NCBI GenBank assembly: GCA_020860715.1 | Contig: JAJBTU010000023.1 | Location: 1 to 38,691 of the forward strand | DNA length: 38,691 nt | DNA from: Clostridiales bacterium | Lineage (GTDB): Bacteria; Bacillota; Clostridia; Lachnospirales; Lachnospiraceae | Reading direction: 5' to 3' | Shown: piece by piece, positions 1-8,328 of the stretch | How positions within the stretch are numbered: the stretch's first letter is position 1 | How the letters are laid out: each line of letters starts with the position of its first letter | Notes under the pieces: generated by a model | Databases searched by the model: none | Seen by the model: only the letters and a program-made list of their open reading frames with translations | Told to the model about the DNA's origin: nothing | Position numbers and translations under genes: made by a program

Positions 1-474
1 CATTATATCATAGATGAATTATTTGCACAAGGTTTTCGGAAACATTGTACTAGTTTGTTATTAGGTATGAGTTCATTAGAGGCTTATGTAAATTCGATTT
101 CCGAAGAATTGTGTTCAAATTTTAATTTGGAAATTTATGAAAAAGCGATGCTTTCAGAACGAGAAATTAAGGTTGATAAAGGTAAGGTAGTAATTGGAAA
201 TAAATTGAAAATAACTAGATTGATTGACAGAATTGAACTGATTTATTGTAAATATTCACGTAAAGACATTACAGAATCTGATATCTGGGATGCAGATATA
301 AAACAAACTATTGATATAAGAAATAAACTGGTTCATCCAAAAGAAATGATGAAACTTACATATGTTCAAACAGAAAAGGCGTTGGAAAATATACTGAATA
401 CAGTAAATGTGTTATTTAGGACCGTATATGGGAAAATGTTCCAATACTTAATTATGGGTTGCAAGCTATTTTGA
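1..474 (+). CDS. HEPN-like protein, 5' end outside the window
   Basis: The reading frame is open from the first base, so the N-terminus lies upstream of the window. About 157 residues are visible, mostly predicted helical and rich in Lys, Glu and Ile. The sequence RNKLVH (bases 319-336) fits the R-x4-6-H motif of HEPN-domain ribonucleases, and its setting (DIRNKLVHPKE) resembles small HEPN families found in toxins and defence proteins. An internal ATG at 67 exists but has no convincing ribosome site. The region is AT-rich compared with the DNA after 2.4 kb, which suggests accessory DNA. HEPN assignment is by motif only; function is unknown. Confidence 0.6.
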   Translation, partial: HYIIDELFAQGFRKHCTSLLLGMSSLEAYVNSISEELCSNFNLEIYEKAMLSEREIKVDKGKVVIGNKLKITRLIDRIELIYCKYSRKDITESDIWDADIKQTIDIRNKLVHPKEMMKLTYVQTEKALENILNTVNVLFRTVYGKMFQYLIMGCKLF

Positions 475-677
475 TAGAATGAGATGATGAAATATACTGT
501 TGAAGAAAAATATATTTCGTGGCAACATTTTGACAACAGGAAATCAGTAAGTCAAAATAATAGATGTAATTGAAGTAAAAATCGTAAGCACTCTTGGCAA
601 GTTTTACAGCTCCAGACTGCTCGATTTATAACAGTCAGGCATTTATCAAGGTACTTATTTAGGCTCATAAGAAGCTA

Positions 678-1505
678 TTACAATTTTTTCTTTTTATATT
701 CCCGATGCAGGATGAAAACTGTTATTATAATAAATCCGATAACGGTCGTAAGCGCACAATCAAAGCCATAATCTCCGCCGGTCAGTAACTGATTTTTGCT
801 ATTTAAGACGAATACGACCGGCCAGTCGTTTGTGCTTGTGATATCCACTGGAACTAGTGTCCCGATGCCATTATATAACGCGTGAACAGTAATACTTGCC
901 CAAATGGAACCGGTCGACAAATAAATACAGCTGAACATGATACCTACAAGAGCTCCGCTGATAATAAGTTGTAAGGCGCTGATAAGACTTAAGGCTCCAT
1001 TCATGAGATGCACTGCTCCAAAAATAAGAGAAGATACGATAACTCCTGCGTATCGGTTATAATTTTTTGAAATAATACCCTGGATCAATCCTCTGAAAAC
1101 CAGTTCCTCAATGATTGGAGCAACTAAAAATGTCCCGAGAAAACTTGCCGCATTTTGCGCGAACAGGTAATTGTCCATTTCGGGGAAAACAAAGTGTCCT
1201 CCAATAATCATAGCGCCTGCATAGAATAAAATTAATTCACTTATACCGTATAGCAGATAGATCCTGTGTATTTTCACTTCATTCAGCCCATAAATTTCAA
1301 TATCCTTGAAAAAACGATTCCTGATATATTTAAATCCCAGGAAAAACAGCACAAAATATACGATTGAGGCAACAAGGTAGTGCAGCGGAAGAACGAACTT
1401 ATTTATTTCCCATGAGTCTGCCCAAATGCCGCCTGGCAATTGACAGAGTATCACAAATAATAGAATTGCCAAAATCTGCAACGCTATTTTTAAAATTCGT
1501 TTCAT
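678..1505 (-). CDS. CPBP-family intramembrane glutamic protease (CAAX-protease-like)
   Basis: 275 residues with several membrane segments. It carries the hallmark motifs of the CPBP (Abi/Rce1-like) family: EELVFR around residues 133-138, FGAVH with His166, and a third motif with His208 (TVHALYNG). These supply the catalytic Glu and His residues within the membrane. The ATG overlaps the stop of the upstream Xre gene by four bases (ATGA), so the two are translationally coupled. It is the last gene of a three-gene minus-strand operon. CPBP proteins act in peptide maturation, bacteriocin self-immunity or processing of membrane partners; the substrate here cannot be told from sequence. Confidence 0.9.
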   Translation of the reverse strand: MKRILKIALQILAILLFVILCQLPGGIWADSWEINKFVLPLHYLVASIVYFVLFFLGFKYIRNRFFKDIEIYGLNEVKIHRIYLLYGISELILFYAGAMIIGGHFVFPEMDNYLFAQNAASFLGTFLVAPIIEELVFRGLIQGIISKNYNRYAGVIVSSLIFGAVHLMNGALSLISALQLIISGALVGIMFSCIYLSTGSIWASITVHALYNGIGTLVPVDITSTNDWPVVFVLNSKNQLLTGGDYGFDCALTTVIGFIIITVFILHREYKKKKL

Positions 1506-1723
1506 GCCTGTTCCTCGTCTTTCTTATATTCTAAAATATCTCCTGGCTGGCAGTCTAACGCGTCGCAAATGGCTTCTAATGTCGAAAATCGTATCGCGCT
1601 AATTTTACCTGTTTTTATTTTGGATAAGTTCACATTCGATACTCCAACGATAGAGGATAATTCTTTTAGCGACATTTTTCTGTCCGCCATAACGCGATCC
1701 AGCCGTAATATTATTTTTCCCAT
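1502..1723 (-). CDS. small Xre/Cro-CI-type HTH regulator
   Basis: 73 residues that are almost entirely one helix-turn-helix domain (LKELSSIVGVSNVNLSKIKT), followed by ALDCQPGDILEY, typical of the YozG-like subfamily. Its ribosome site AAGGAG overlaps the end of the upstream DUF2975 gene. Small Xre proteins of this type commonly sit beside DUF2975 membrane proteins, and the pair is thought to form a regulator/membrane-partner unit. The inverted repeats around the operon promoter (2282-2298 and 2345-2361) are the obvious candidate binding sites, implying autoregulation; that link is inferred. Confidence 0.9.
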   Translation of the reverse strand: MGKIILRLDRVMADRKMSLKELSSIVGVSNVNLSKIKTGKISAIRFSTLEAICDALDCQPGDILEYKKDEEQA

Positions 1724-1738
1724 GTGTAAATCATCTCC

Positions 1739-2254
1739 TTATAATGTCTCATCAGATTCTTGCTGCAAAAGCATTCCATAGTGAAATACATATGAGAGAA
1801 ACAGGCATAGCACAGCAATTATAAGTCCCCAGATTTTTCCATTGCCTACTCCCAAAATTGCTATCCAAAGAGCCGCTTTGCGAAAACCTGTAATAACACT
1901 ATCCTCAAAGGGTCTGCCATTTGCTATTGATTGAAATACACTTCTTAGAGCATGCACCAATGCATGAACCATGATACATGTTATGACCAGCATTGCAATC
2001 AGTAATAAACTCACTGCGATTTGCAAAGAATGTGAGAGTTCTTGAAAATTAATAGTATGGCCAAAGCAGGTCAGGTCTACAGTTAGCCCCACAGTATTAA
2101 AAAAGCCGAACATATTTACTAAAATCAGCATTCCTCCAATGATACAAAACACATAAACTATCTTGCCGGCGATTTGAGTTATTTTGTCCAGCACTCGTCC
2201 CCACTTCTTCATTTTTTCCAGCTCGTTGTTTGTACGCTCCGTATTCGTGTTCAT
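1739..2254 (-). CDS. DUF2975 family membrane protein
   Basis: 171 residues with four predicted membrane segments (about residues 25-55, 75-100, 120-140 and 145-165) and the family pattern FRKAALWIAI after the third loop. It is the first gene of the operon with the Xre regulator and CPBP protease. The start at 2254 has a good ribosome site (AGGAG, about 9 bases upstream). DUF2975 proteins have no established biochemical role; their constant pairing with a YozG-like HTH protein suggests membrane-linked control of that regulator. Confidence 0.88.
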   Translation of the reverse strand: MNTNTERTNNELEKMKKWGRVLDKITQIAGKIVYVFCIIGGMLILVNMFGFFNTVGLTVDLTCFGHTINFQELSHSLQIAVSLLLIAMLVITCIMVHALVHALRSVFQSIANGRPFEDSVITGFRKAALWIAILGVGNGKIWGLIIAVLCLFLSYVFHYGMLLQQESDETL

Positions 2255-2281
2255 GACATAGGACTCCTTTTCGTTAATAAA

Positions 2282-2298
2282 TTAATGTTTATCGTTAA
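2282..2298. promoter_or_regulatory. operator-like inverted repeat, promoter-proximal copy
   Basis: 17 bases, TTAATGTTTATCGTTAA, an imperfect inverted repeat with a 5-base centre. It differs at one base from the copy at 2345-2361. It lies just downstream of the -10 element, and a further half-site CGTTAA is at 2272-2277. Binding by the operon's Xre protein is inferred. Confidence 0.65.
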
Positions 2299-2308
2299 TT
2301 TATACTGT

Positions 2309-2337
2309 AGTATATACTTGAAGACAATGTTTGTCAA
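2309..2337 (-). promoter_or_regulatory. promoter of the DUF2975-Xre-CPBP operon
   Basis: Read on the minus strand: a perfect TTGACA (-35, bases 2332-2337), exactly 17 bases, then TATACT (-10, bases 2309-2314). It lies about 55 bases upstream of the DUF2975 start. Near-identical inverted repeats lie immediately upstream and downstream. Confidence 0.85.
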
Positions 2338-2344
2338 TATTTTT

Positions 2345-2361
2345 TTAACGTTTATCGTTAA
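2345..2361. promoter_or_regulatory. operator-like inverted repeat, upstream copy
   Basis: 17 bases, TTAACGTTTATCGTTAA, with perfect 6-base arms TTAACG/CGTTAA around TTTAT. It lies just upstream of the -35 element, so the two copies (63 bases apart) bracket the promoter. This arrangement suits a repressor that binds both sites. Confidence 0.65.
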
Positions 2362-2362
2362 A

Positions 2363-2869
2363 TTTGTTCATTTATAATGGCATTTGGCTGAATTGAAAAA
2401 GTAAAAAAGAATTGATTCCAGATGCGGCACCATATATGTGGTAAAATAAGGAGCAATACACGAAAGATTCGTTTTTGTGGTTGAACTTGAGGGAGCCTTA
2501 TGCCATAATATCAATTGAAAGTAAGGCGCAATGCTCCCAAATCTGGATGGAAAGCAGCGAAAGAATCAGATGATGATTTTTACAGTTTTGTATGAAAAGA
2601 ATGCCGTGAGCAGAAGAGCCAATGGAAAATTCTATTAAACATGACTGTTATCTTATTCGGTAGATTAATAGAAAAGAACACGGCCGGTAAAGAAGATGAT
2701 CGGCATAAGGCGATGCGGTAAGGGCGTTCTGCCGTTCAATTTGTATTATAAAATGCAGATCATAAAGGATTATGCAGAACAGAAAATCTGCATGGCTGGG
2801 GATGGGGCAAATACTATTGCAAAAACGGACGGAAAAGGTGCACTCAGCACAAGAGAAAGGCAGATAAAC
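2363..2869. other. intergenic stretch without a convincing gene
   Basis: About 500 bases between the DUF2975 promoter and the DUF3786 gene. A 35-codon frame (2531-2638) is open but has only a weak ribosome site and no recognisable motif. The DUF3786 frame also stays open upstream to 2696, but that extension does not resemble the family. No RNA gene or strong terminator was recognised. Confidence 0.5.
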
Positions 2870-3517
2870 ATGGCATCTTCTAATTATGATATTACAAGGG
2901 ACAAAGCGGAGCTTCGATTTCTGACGTATGATCAGGAGAAAATGATCAGTAAATTTCACTTAAGAAACGATGAGCATTATCTGTACATAGCGTTTGTAGG
3001 GCGGGATTACCGAATTGACCGCAGTTCCGGGAGGATCGAATGGAAAACAGATGGCTTCTCTCATGTGGAACATGCAGGTTTTAACGAAGTGCTTGCAATC
3101 TGTGATGTGCTGTGCGATTCTAAGGATAATTGCTGCCTGTCCGGACAGTTTGTGAGGGTCAATGACCTGAAAGGTACGGTTCGATCTTCCGGTCTGGGCA
3201 ATGACCTTTATGAGAAATACGCGAAATATTTTGATGAACGGACGTCGTCTCTTCAAAAGGCTTGTGAGGCTTTGGGCGGTGAAAAACAGAAGATCGGCGA
3301 TGTGTCGTATCTGCTGCACCCATTCCCTTTCCTGCCGCTTATGCTGCAGTTCTGGGAGTCGGACGAGGAGTTTCCGGCGAGTCTGAAATTTATGTGGGAT
3401 GAAAATACGCTGGATTTTCTGCGCTATGAGACGACCTATTATGTGCTGGGGCATGTGTTGGAGAGGCTGAAAGAACTGATGGAAGCGGATACCAGGCTTT
3501 GCCTTACTAAAGAATGA
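2870..3517 (+). CDS. DUF3786 family protein
   Basis: 215 residues from the ATG at 2870, which has an AGAAAGG ribosome site about nine bases upstream. An in-frame start at 2696 would add 58 residues unlike the family and was not used. The sequence matches DUF3786: SNYD at the N-terminus, then FVGRDYRIDRSSGRIEW, CDVLCDSKDNCCLSGQFV, and the C-terminal block LPLMLQFWESDEEFPASL followed by WDENTLDF and the YETTYYVLGHVLERL helix. DUF3786 proteins are soluble, common in Clostridia and have no proven function. A metallo-hydrolase gene follows 61 bases later. Confidence 0.85.
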   Translation: MASSNYDITRDKAELRFLTYDQEKMISKFHLRNDEHYLYIAFVGRDYRIDRSSGRIEWKTDGFSHVEHAGFNEVLAICDVLCDSKDNCCLSGQFVRVNDLKGTVRSSGLGNDLYEKYAKYFDERTSSLQKACEALGGEKQKIGDVSYLLHPFPFLPLMLQFWESDEEFPASLKFMWDENTLDFLRYETTYYVLGHVLERLKELMEADTRLCLTKE

Positions 3518-3578
3518 AACAATAGTCTGCGGTTATATTTTTTATCGAAATGCGATTATGAAAGGATGGCAATTTAGA

Positions 3579-4460
3579 ATGTATGAACTGATACAGGCGG
3601 CGGGAAACAGTTATTATATCCAGAGCCCGGCGAAAATCGGACTGGTGAGATTAGATGATAATAAGGTTTGTCTGATAGACAGCGGGAATGATAAGAACGC
3701 GGGGCGGAAAGTGCGGCAGATACTGGACGCTAACAACTGGAAGCTGGAAGCAATTTACAATACGCATTCCCATGCTGATCATATTGGAGGCAATCAGTAT
3801 CTGCAGAAACAGACCGGGTGCCAGGTATTTGCCATGGGGATTGAACGGGATTTCACATGCCATCCGGAGCTGGAACCATCGCTTCTTTACGGTGGATTTC
3901 CGCCGAAAGACTTAAGACATAAATTCCTTATGGCACAGGAGAGCAGGGCGGAGGAAATTACGCAGGATTGCCTGCCGGACGGCATTGAGTTGATCAGGCT
4001 TCCCGGACACAGCTTTGATATGGTCGGTTTTCGGACAGCGGATGATGTGATTTATCTGGCTGACTGCCTTTCCAGCGAAGAAACGCTTGAAAAATATCAG
4101 ATTGGCTATATTCATGATGTCGCTGCTTACCTGGATACACTTCAGATGGTGAAAACCTTAAAGGCAGCATTGTTCATCCCTGCCCATACCGAGCCTCTGA
4201 AAGATATTGCGCCGCTTGCAGACCTGAATATTGCGAAGACACTGGAGATTGGGGATCATATCGTTGAAATATGCGGAACAGGCCTCTGCTTCGAGAAGAT
4301 CTTACAGAATCTTTTCAGACAATATGGTTTGCAGATGAATTTTGAACAATATGCCCTGATTGGAAGCACGGTCCGTTCGTATCTGACGTGGCTGAAAGAC
4401 AATGGCAGGGTAAGCGTGGAATTTGATCAGGATATGTTAATCTGGAGGAGAACGGAGTAA
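3579..4460 (+). CDS. metallo-beta-lactamase-fold hydrolase
   Basis: 293 residues. The start at 3579 is preferred over 3558 because AAAGGATGG lies at the right distance before it. The metal-binding motif THSHADH (His63, His65, Asp67, His68) is intact, followed by PGHSFD, YLADC and FIPAHTEP, which supply the remaining His and Asp ligands of a dinuclear (usually zinc) site. After the MBL domain, from about residue 215, comes a mainly helical C-terminal extension resembling the winged-helix tail of some MBL hydrolases. Substrate is unknown; glyoxalase II, thioesterase or RNA-related activities are all possible. It may be co-transcribed with the DUF3786 gene. Confidence 0.88.
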   Translation: MYELIQAAGNSYYIQSPAKIGLVRLDDNKVCLIDSGNDKNAGRKVRQILDANNWKLEAIYNTHSHADHIGGNQYLQKQTGCQVFAMGIERDFTCHPELEPSLLYGGFPPKDLRHKFLMAQESRAEEITQDCLPDGIELIRLPGHSFDMVGFRTADDVIYLADCLSSEETLEKYQIGYIHDVAAYLDTLQMVKTLKAALFIPAHTEPLKDIAPLADLNIAKTLEIGDHIVEICGTGLCFEKILQNLFRQYGLQMNFEQYALIGSTVRSYLTWLKDNGRVSVEFDQDMLIWRRTE

Positions 4461-4577
4461 AGAAGAGCAGTATGCATTAGTCTTTTGTGTTATGGACGAA
4501 TTAATGGGCGAATCAATGAGCGAACCATTTTAGGGGGCATGAAAAAACAGTTCTTTTATTAAAGGGAAGATTGAAAA

Positions 4578-7571
4578 ATGAACCATACAAAAGAGATACA
4601 ATTCGGCTATGAGACAGCCTTTATTGATTACAGGACACATTCCAATCTTGCTTATCGACCGGAATTTGTTTCTAATGATTACAGCCAGGGAAAGCGTGTC
4701 ATATCTTCCATCGAAGAAGAACTTCAGAATTGTGACGAGTTTTCCATTAGTGTAGCTTTTATTACTTTGGGCGGAATTACGCCGCTTTTGCAGATCTTAA
4801 AGGAACTTGAGACAAGGGGTATCCGTGGGAAAATACTGACGACAGATTATGAGATGTTTAACGACCCGAAAGCGCTGGAAAAGCTGCACGGACTAAAAAA
4901 TATTGAGCTGAGAATGTTTCTTACAGATGAAGACCGGAATGGTTTTCACACCAAAGGCTATATTTTCCGAAAAGAAGAACTGTATCGAATTATCATTGGC
5001 AGTTCCAATATGACAGCGAAGGCTCTGAAAGTGAACCGGGAATGGAATACAAAGCTGGTCGGATATGAGTCGGGGGAAATGATTGGTGAAATTCTGCGAG
5101 AATTTGATAATTTATGGAGTGCGCCGAACACCCTTACCTATGATGATTTTATAGAAGATTACTGTGTCCGGTATGATTTGGTAAAGAAGCAGCGAAAAAT
5201 GGCGCGGGCGCAGACACCTGTGTCTCTGGAAGAATATACTCTCAAACCCAATGCGATGCAGGTTGGTTTTGTGAAAAATATTAAGGAACTGCTTGCTGCA
5301 CATGAGACACGTGCACTTCTGATCTCGGCGACGGGCACAGGCAAGTCTTACGCCTCCGCGTTTGCACTTCGGGAAATGAGGCCGAAAAAGGCGTTGTTTC
5401 TGGTGCACAGAGAACGTATTGCAAAGCAGGCGATGGAGAGTTATCGCAGAGTGTTTGGACGGAAACGGGAGGATGGTCAGGAGTATCAGTATGCGCTTCT
5501 CTCTGGAAACACCTCTTCTGATATAGAAAGAATAAAGGACGCGGATCTGATTTTTGCAACGATGCAGACAATGAGCAAAGATAACATTCTGCAAAAATTT
5601 GCTCCAGATGCTTTTTCTGCTATCTGCCTGGATGAGGCACATCACTCCGGTGCTGGCAGCTATCAGAAAATCATGGAATATTTCAAACCTGATTTCTGGC
5701 TGGGAATGACGGCGAGTCCTGAGACGAACCGTTTTGATGTATATGAAATTTTTGACCATAATATTGCTTACGAGATTCGACTGCAGCAGGCTCTGGAGGA
5801 AGATCTTCTTTGCCCGTTTCATTACTTTGGTATTACAGATTTGACGATTGAAGGAGAACTGATCGGAGATGACGATACGGCCAATGGCAATGATACTGCG
5901 GACAACCTGAGAAGGTTCGGCCGTCTGACCAGTGACGTGCGGGTTGATTATGTGATTGAACAGGCAAATTATTATGGGCATTGCGGGGATCGTGTCAAGG
6001 GGCTGGTTTTCTGCAGCCGAAAAGAGGAAGCGCGGGAGCTGTCCCGAAAGTTTAATGAGAGGGGCTTTCGGACGGAGGCCTTGACAGGCGAGGACAGTGA
6101 GGCGAAGCGAGAGGCAGTGATTGAACGGTTGGTAATGGATGCCTCGGAAGGCAGTCGGCTAAACTGCCTTGATTATATTTTTACAGTGGATATTTTCTCA
6201 GAGGGTGTGGATATTCCGGAGATTAATCAGGTGATTATGCTGCGTCCTACACAGTCGGCGATTGTTTTTGTTCAGCAGCTGGGCAGAGGTCTCCGCAAAG
6301 CGGAGAATAAGGATTTTGTTGTGGTTCTGGACTTTATTGGAAATTATAAGAATAATTTTCTGATTCCGATTGCGCTCTCCGGCGACCGCAGCTACAATAA
6401 GGACAACATTCGCCGTTATGTGATGGAAGGAGACCGGATTATTCCCGGCGTTTCTACGATTCATTTTGATGAGATCAGCCGAAAACGTATTTTTTCTGCG
6501 ATAGACAGTGCGAATTTCAATGATGTTCGGCTTATAAAGGAGAATTACACGAATCTGAAATACAAACTTGGACGAATTCCGAATCTGAAAGATTTTGACG
6601 AGTATGGCGAGATGGACGTCTGCCGGATTTTTGACAACAGCAGTCTGGGGTCCTATTATAAATTCCTTGTTAAATATGAAAAGGATTATAAGATACGGTT
6701 GTCGAAAGACGAGGAAAAGATGATTGAATTCATCTCTAAAAAGTTTGCTTCCGGCAAACGGATTCAGGAATTGGAAATGCTGAAAAGGCTGATGGCTTAC
6801 CATCATCATATTTTTGGGATTCTGGAGAAATCGCTGAAAGAAGAATACGGCATTTCCATGGAAGCCCGAACAGAGCAGAACCTGATCAATGTGATGACGA
6901 ATGAGTTTCCCTCCGGATCAGGGAAAAAGACTTATGATAACTGCATTTTTATCGAAAAAGAAGGGGAGGAGTACGGAATTTCAGCTTCATTTGAAAAGAT
7001 GCTGAATAATCCGGAATTTTATGATATTGTACAGGAACTGGTCGATTTCGGCATATCCAGATACCAGGCGAATTTCAGTCAACGTTACCAGAATACAGAT
7101 TTTGTATTATATCAAAAATATACCTATGAGGATGTGTGTAGGCTGCTGAACTGGGAAAACAATGAGGTACCGTTGAATATCGGAGGATATAAGTACGATA
7201 AAAAGACGAAGACATTTCCTGTCTTTATCAATTATGATAAGGCGGACGATATCAGTGATACGACGAAATATGAAGATCATTTTTTGAATGCGGGTACGCT
7301 GATTGCCGTTTCCAAATCGGGCAGGACGAAGCAGTCGGAGGATGTGCAGAATTTTCTGTTTGCTAAGGAACGTGGCATTGATGTGCATCTGTTTGTCCGG
7401 AAAAATAAAGATGATAAGATTTCGAAGGAATTTTATTATTTGGGACGGATGGCAGCGTCCGGAAATGCGGAAGAATTCTGTATGCCGAATACTACAAAAA
7501 CAGCGGTGGAGATTGAGTGGATCCTGGATACGCCGGTGAGAGAGGATATTTATCAGTATATCATCAGCTGA
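4578..7571 (+). CDS. PLD-like nuclease / superfamily II helicase / DUF3427 fusion protein
   Basis: 997 residues with three parts. Residues 40-200 form a phospholipase-D-like domain with HTKGY (His124, Lys126) and GSSN (141-144), a single HKD-type site. Residues 225-600 form an SF2 helicase: Walker A SATGTGKS (250-257), DEAH (352-355), TAS (378-380) and the arginine-finger motif QQLGRGLRKAE. Residues about 600-990 match DUF3427, including the FPVFINYDK and RTKQSEDVQNFLFAKERG blocks. The architecture recurs in Firmicutes and suggests ATP-driven DNA translocation coupled to cleavage, either in repair or phage defence. The next gene is a MutT-type Nudix enzyme, 151 bases away on the same strand. 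All key motifs appear intact. Confidence 0.92.
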   Translation: MNHTKEIQFGYETAFIDYRTHSNLAYRPEFVSNDYSQGKRVISSIEEELQNCDEFSISVAFITLGGITPLLQILKELETRGIRGKILTTDYEMFNDPKALEKLHGLKNIELRMFLTDEDRNGFHTKGYIFRKEELYRIIIGSSNMTAKALKVNREWNTKLVGYESGEMIGEILREFDNLWSAPNTLTYDDFIEDYCVRYDLVKKQRKMARAQTPVSLEEYTLKPNAMQVGFVKNIKELLAAHETRALLISATGTGKSYASAFALREMRPKKALFLVHRERIAKQAMESYRRVFGRKREDGQEYQYALLSGNTSSDIERIKDADLIFATMQTMSKDNILQKFAPDAFSAICLDEAHHSGAGSYQKIMEYFKPDFWLGMTASPETNRFDVYEIFDHNIAYEIRLQQALEEDLLCPFHYFGITDLTIEGELIGDDDTANGNDTADNLRRFGRLTSDVRVDYVIEQANYYGHCGDRVKGLVFCSRKEEARELSRKFNERGFRTEALTGEDSEAKREAVIERLVMDASEGSRLNCLDYIFTVDIFSEGVDIPEINQVIMLRPTQSAIVFVQQLGRGLRKAENKDFVVVLDFIGNYKNNFLIPIALSGDRSYNKDNIRRYVMEGDRIIPGVSTIHFDEISRKRIFSAIDSANFNDVRLIKENYTNLKYKLGRIPNLKDFDEYGEMDVCRIFDNSSLGSYYKFLVKYEKDYKIRLSKDEEKMIEFISKKFASGKRIQELEMLKRLMAYHHHIFGILEKSLKEEYGISMEARTEQNLINVMTNEFPSGSGKKTYDNCIFIEKEGEEYGISASFEKMLNNPEFYDIVQELVDFGISRYQANFSQRYQNTDFVLYQKYTYEDVCRLLNWENNEVPLNIGGYKYDKKTKTFPVFINYDKADDISDTTKYEDHFLNAGTLIAVSKSGRTKQSEDVQNFLFAKERGIDVHLFVRKNKDDKISKEFYYLGRMAASGNAEEFCMPNTTKTAVEIEWILDTPVREDIYQYIIS

Positions 7572-7722
7572 ATGCTCAAATTGTATCTTGTTCGTATGAA
7601 TTGTCAAACACTTTGTCAAATGGCTGAATGAGGGAATAAATGGGTAAATCAGCTGGCGAAGCACAGCTTGAAAGAATTGCTAAACCGTATCGAACAGTGA
7701 TAGAGAATGGAGTTGCAGAAGA

Positions 7723-8109
7723 ATGAAGACGATACATGTAGTGGCCGCCGTGATCCGGCACGAAAACAAAATTTTTGCCACCCAGCGCGGCTATGGTGAA
7801 TTTAAGGACGGCTGGGAATTTCCGGGCGGCAAGGTGGAACCGGGTGAGACGGAGCAGGAAGCACTTGCGCGTGAAATTCGTGAGGAACTGGATACAGTGA
7901 TAGAAGTGGGAGAGCAGATCACAAGGGTTGAGTATGACTATCCGACATTTCATTTGTCGATGAATTGCTTCTGGGCAGAGGTTGTTTCGGGCGACCTGGT
8001 GCTGAAGGAACATGAGGCTGCCAGATGGCTTTCAAAGGAGGAATTGTACAGTGTGGAATGGCTGCCGGCGGACCTTGAACTGATTGGAATGATAGAAAAG
8101 GAAATGTAA
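7723..8109 (+). CDS. MutT-type Nudix hydrolase ((d)NTP pyrophosphatase)
   Basis: 128 residues, standard MutT length. The Nudix box starts at Gly36 (GGKVEPGE, then REIREEL at 50-56); the position after the EE pair that is usually Gly is Asp57. The start of strand 1 ([22 protein letters not shown]) and the tail WLPADLELI are typical of 8-oxo-dGTP/(deoxy)nucleoside triphosphate diphosphatases, which cleave damaged NTPs to NMP and PPi. The gene follows the PLD-helicase-DUF3427 gene on the same strand and may be read with it. Confidence 0.92.
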   Translation: MKTIHVVAAVIRHENKIFATQRGYGEFKDGWEFPGGKVEPGETEQEALAREIREELDTVIEVGEQITRVEYDYPTFHLSMNCFWAEVVSGDLVLKEHEAARWLSKEELYSVEWLPADLELIGMIEKEM

Positions 8110-8182
8110 CCGCTCAGTTCAGGACTTCGCATCTGCTGCGAAGTATGCAGAATCCGTCCGTTGAATCCGGGAAAGATATCGC

Positions 8183-8211
8183 TTGACACATTTATAAAAA
8201 CAGTATAAAAT
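8183..8211 (+). promoter_or_regulatory. promoter of rny
   Basis: A perfect TTGACA (8183-8188), 17 bases, then TAAAAT (8206-8211), with an alternative TATAAA two bases upstream. It lies about 118 bases before the rny start. A 7-bp hairpin at 8125-8143 (CTTCGCA/TGCGAAG) precedes it but has no T-run, so it is a weak terminator candidate for the Nudix gene. Confidence 0.75.
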
Positions 8212-8328
8212 TAAAACGTTGTTTGGACAGATCAATCTCTGCCGTAGTCATACTGCCGAAAAATGACGGAATCCGGCGGGGATGATGAGATAACTCGAAC
8301 AATGAAAAATGAATAAGGAGGTGCTCCT

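Noticed and set aside
484-573. A 29-codon frame after the HEPN-like gene
   Set aside because: No good ribosome site, no recognisable motif, and AT-rich sequence gives such frames by chance.
2531-2638. A 35-codon frame in the gap before the DUF3786 gene
   Set aside because: Weak ribosome site and no family resemblance; not enough to call a gene.
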